A stretch of 6,755 bases of DNA from positions 1 through 6,755 of the forward strand of contig DBVU01000014.1 in assembly GCA_002308195.1 (NCBI GenBank), written 5' to 3'. This DNA comes from Bacteroidales bacterium UBA1256 (GTDB lineage Bacteria > Bacteroidota > Bacteroidia > Bacteroidales > Paludibacteraceae). Below are positions 6,231 through 6,755 of this stretch, piece after piece. The notes below the pieces were generated by a model, which saw nothing but the letters and a program-made list of their open reading frames with translations, was not told the DNA's origin and searched no databases. Made by a program: the position numbers and the translations under genes. The first letter of the stretch is position 1. Each line of letters opens with the position of its first letter.

Positions 6231-6755
6231 TTATTTCCCCTTTTTGTTTGGTTTTCCCCCTTCTTCTTCGGGGACAACCGTCACGTGCGGATAAGCGAAG
6301 GTGAAGCCTTGTGGCGGCAATTCGGTATAGAAGCGTTCTTGCATCGCGAAGAAAACATCCCAATACTCATCACTCTTGACCCAAGCACGAACCACAAAAG
6401 TGATATCGCTACTATTGAGTGACTTGAGTGCGACAAACGGCTCCGGAATAGCATCCAATTGATAATTAACCGTAGTGAGCTGATAATTGGAAATTTTCAA
6501 CTGTTTGTAGAGTTTCTTGAGGTCTGTATCGGCTTGTAATATACGTTCGTCGCTATCCAAGATGGCGCGAATAGCCTTTTTGCACTTCTCCGCATCGACG
6601 CCATAGGAAACGCTAACTTCCCATTCCACACGGCGCAAAGGACGTCCGCTATAGTTATCGATTGAGCCGTTGGACAAAGCGCCATTGGGCAATATGACCA
6701 CTCGATTGTCAGGCGTCAGAATCTTGGTAGCGGTAATATTGACCTCGACTACCCT
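6231..6755 (-). CDS. MscS-family mechanosensitive ion channel, 5' end outside window
   Basis: The C-terminal 174 residues of a small-conductance mechanosensitive channel, which opens under membrane tension to release solutes after osmotic downshock. The transmembrane part lies beyond the window edge. Visible are the cytoplasmic beta domain with TKILTPDNRVVILPNGALSNG, then the alpha/beta domain with SYGVDAEKCKKAIRAIL, ITFVVRAWVKSDEYWDVFF and the closing GFTFAYPHVTVV, and a charged tail EEEGGKPNKKGK. The usual short link between DERIL and the PEPFV motif is expanded here to about 30 residues containing the repeat NYQLTTVNYQL (6488-6456). The GTG at 6701 is an internal valine, not a start, because homology continues to the window edge. 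It is the upstream partner of rlmN, and its promoter is not visible. Confidence 0.92.
   Translation of the reverse strand, partial: RVVEVNITATKILTPDNRVVILPNGALSNGSIDNYSGRPLRRVEWEVSVSYGVDAEKCKKAIRAILDSDERILQADTDLKKLYKQLKISNYQLTTVNYQLDAIPEPFVALKSLNSSDITFVVRAWVKSDEYWDVFFAMQERFYTELPPQGFTFAYPHVTVVPEEEGGKPNKKGK
6447..6536 (-). repeat. In-frame insertion with AT-rich microrepeat in the MscS-like gene
   Basis: Between the conserved DERIL and PEPFV segments the protein gains about 27 residues. They include KKLYKQLKISNYQLTTVNYQL, where NYQL occurs twice, seven codons apart. On the plus strand this shows as TGATAATT at 6460-6467 and 6481-6488. The sequence resembles the AT-rich tandem filler found between genes of Bacteroidales and keeps the reading frame. 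The boundaries are estimated from typical family members, not from an alignment. Confidence 0.55.

Noticed and set aside
6497..6685. 62-codon minus-strand frame overlapping the MscS-like gene
   Set aside because: It is a shifted frame of a gene with clear MscS homology and shows no features of its own.

Overview
The window looks like chromosomal DNA from a member of the Bacteroidota, most likely the order Bacteroidales. The evidence is a YidC of Bacteroidota type (large periplasmic domain, lysine instead of arginine in the groove, lysine-rich tail), a membrane-anchored LytTR regulator, genes without strong Shine-Dalgarno sequences, and one near-consensus Bacteroidota promoter (TTTG-N20-TAATTTTG). 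I cannot assign a genus.

Layout. (1) Positions 87-3453, plus strand: a probable operon of deoD (purine nucleoside phosphorylase), a secreted outer-membrane beta-barrel-like protein that starts one base after deoD stops, and yidC (inner-membrane insertase). (2) Positions 3418-4106, minus strand: a promoter, a possible 31-residue membrane peptide, and a 158-residue SGNH-hydrolase-like protein lacking the usual catalytic positions. This unit runs into yidC: the two reading frames overlap by 36 bp tail to tail, and the minus-strand intrinsic terminator lies inside the lysine-rich end of yidC. (3) Positions 4153-5017, plus strand: a four-helix membrane protein with a C-terminal LytTR DNA-binding domain, preceded by four related 10-bp half-sites, the last touching its start codon. 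(4) Positions 5018-5204: a spacer with a repeat element (two 26-27 bp direct repeats flanking a degenerate 11-bp tandem repeat) and a strong hairpin terminator probably shared by two convergent units. (5) Positions 5205-6755, minus strand: an operon of an MscS-type mechanosensitive channel (its N-terminal part lies outside the window) and rlmN, joined as TAAATG with no gap.

Most of the window is housekeeping: nucleoside salvage, membrane protein insertion, osmotic release, and rRNA/tRNA methylation. The less ordinary parts are the LytTR operator cluster, the SGNH pseudoenzyme unit divergent from it, the repeat element at 5032-5165, and an apparent in-frame insertion of about 27 residues in the MscS cytoplasmic domain whose sequence resembles intergenic AT-rich repeats. 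I see no complete mobile element, CRISPR array, tRNA or rRNA.
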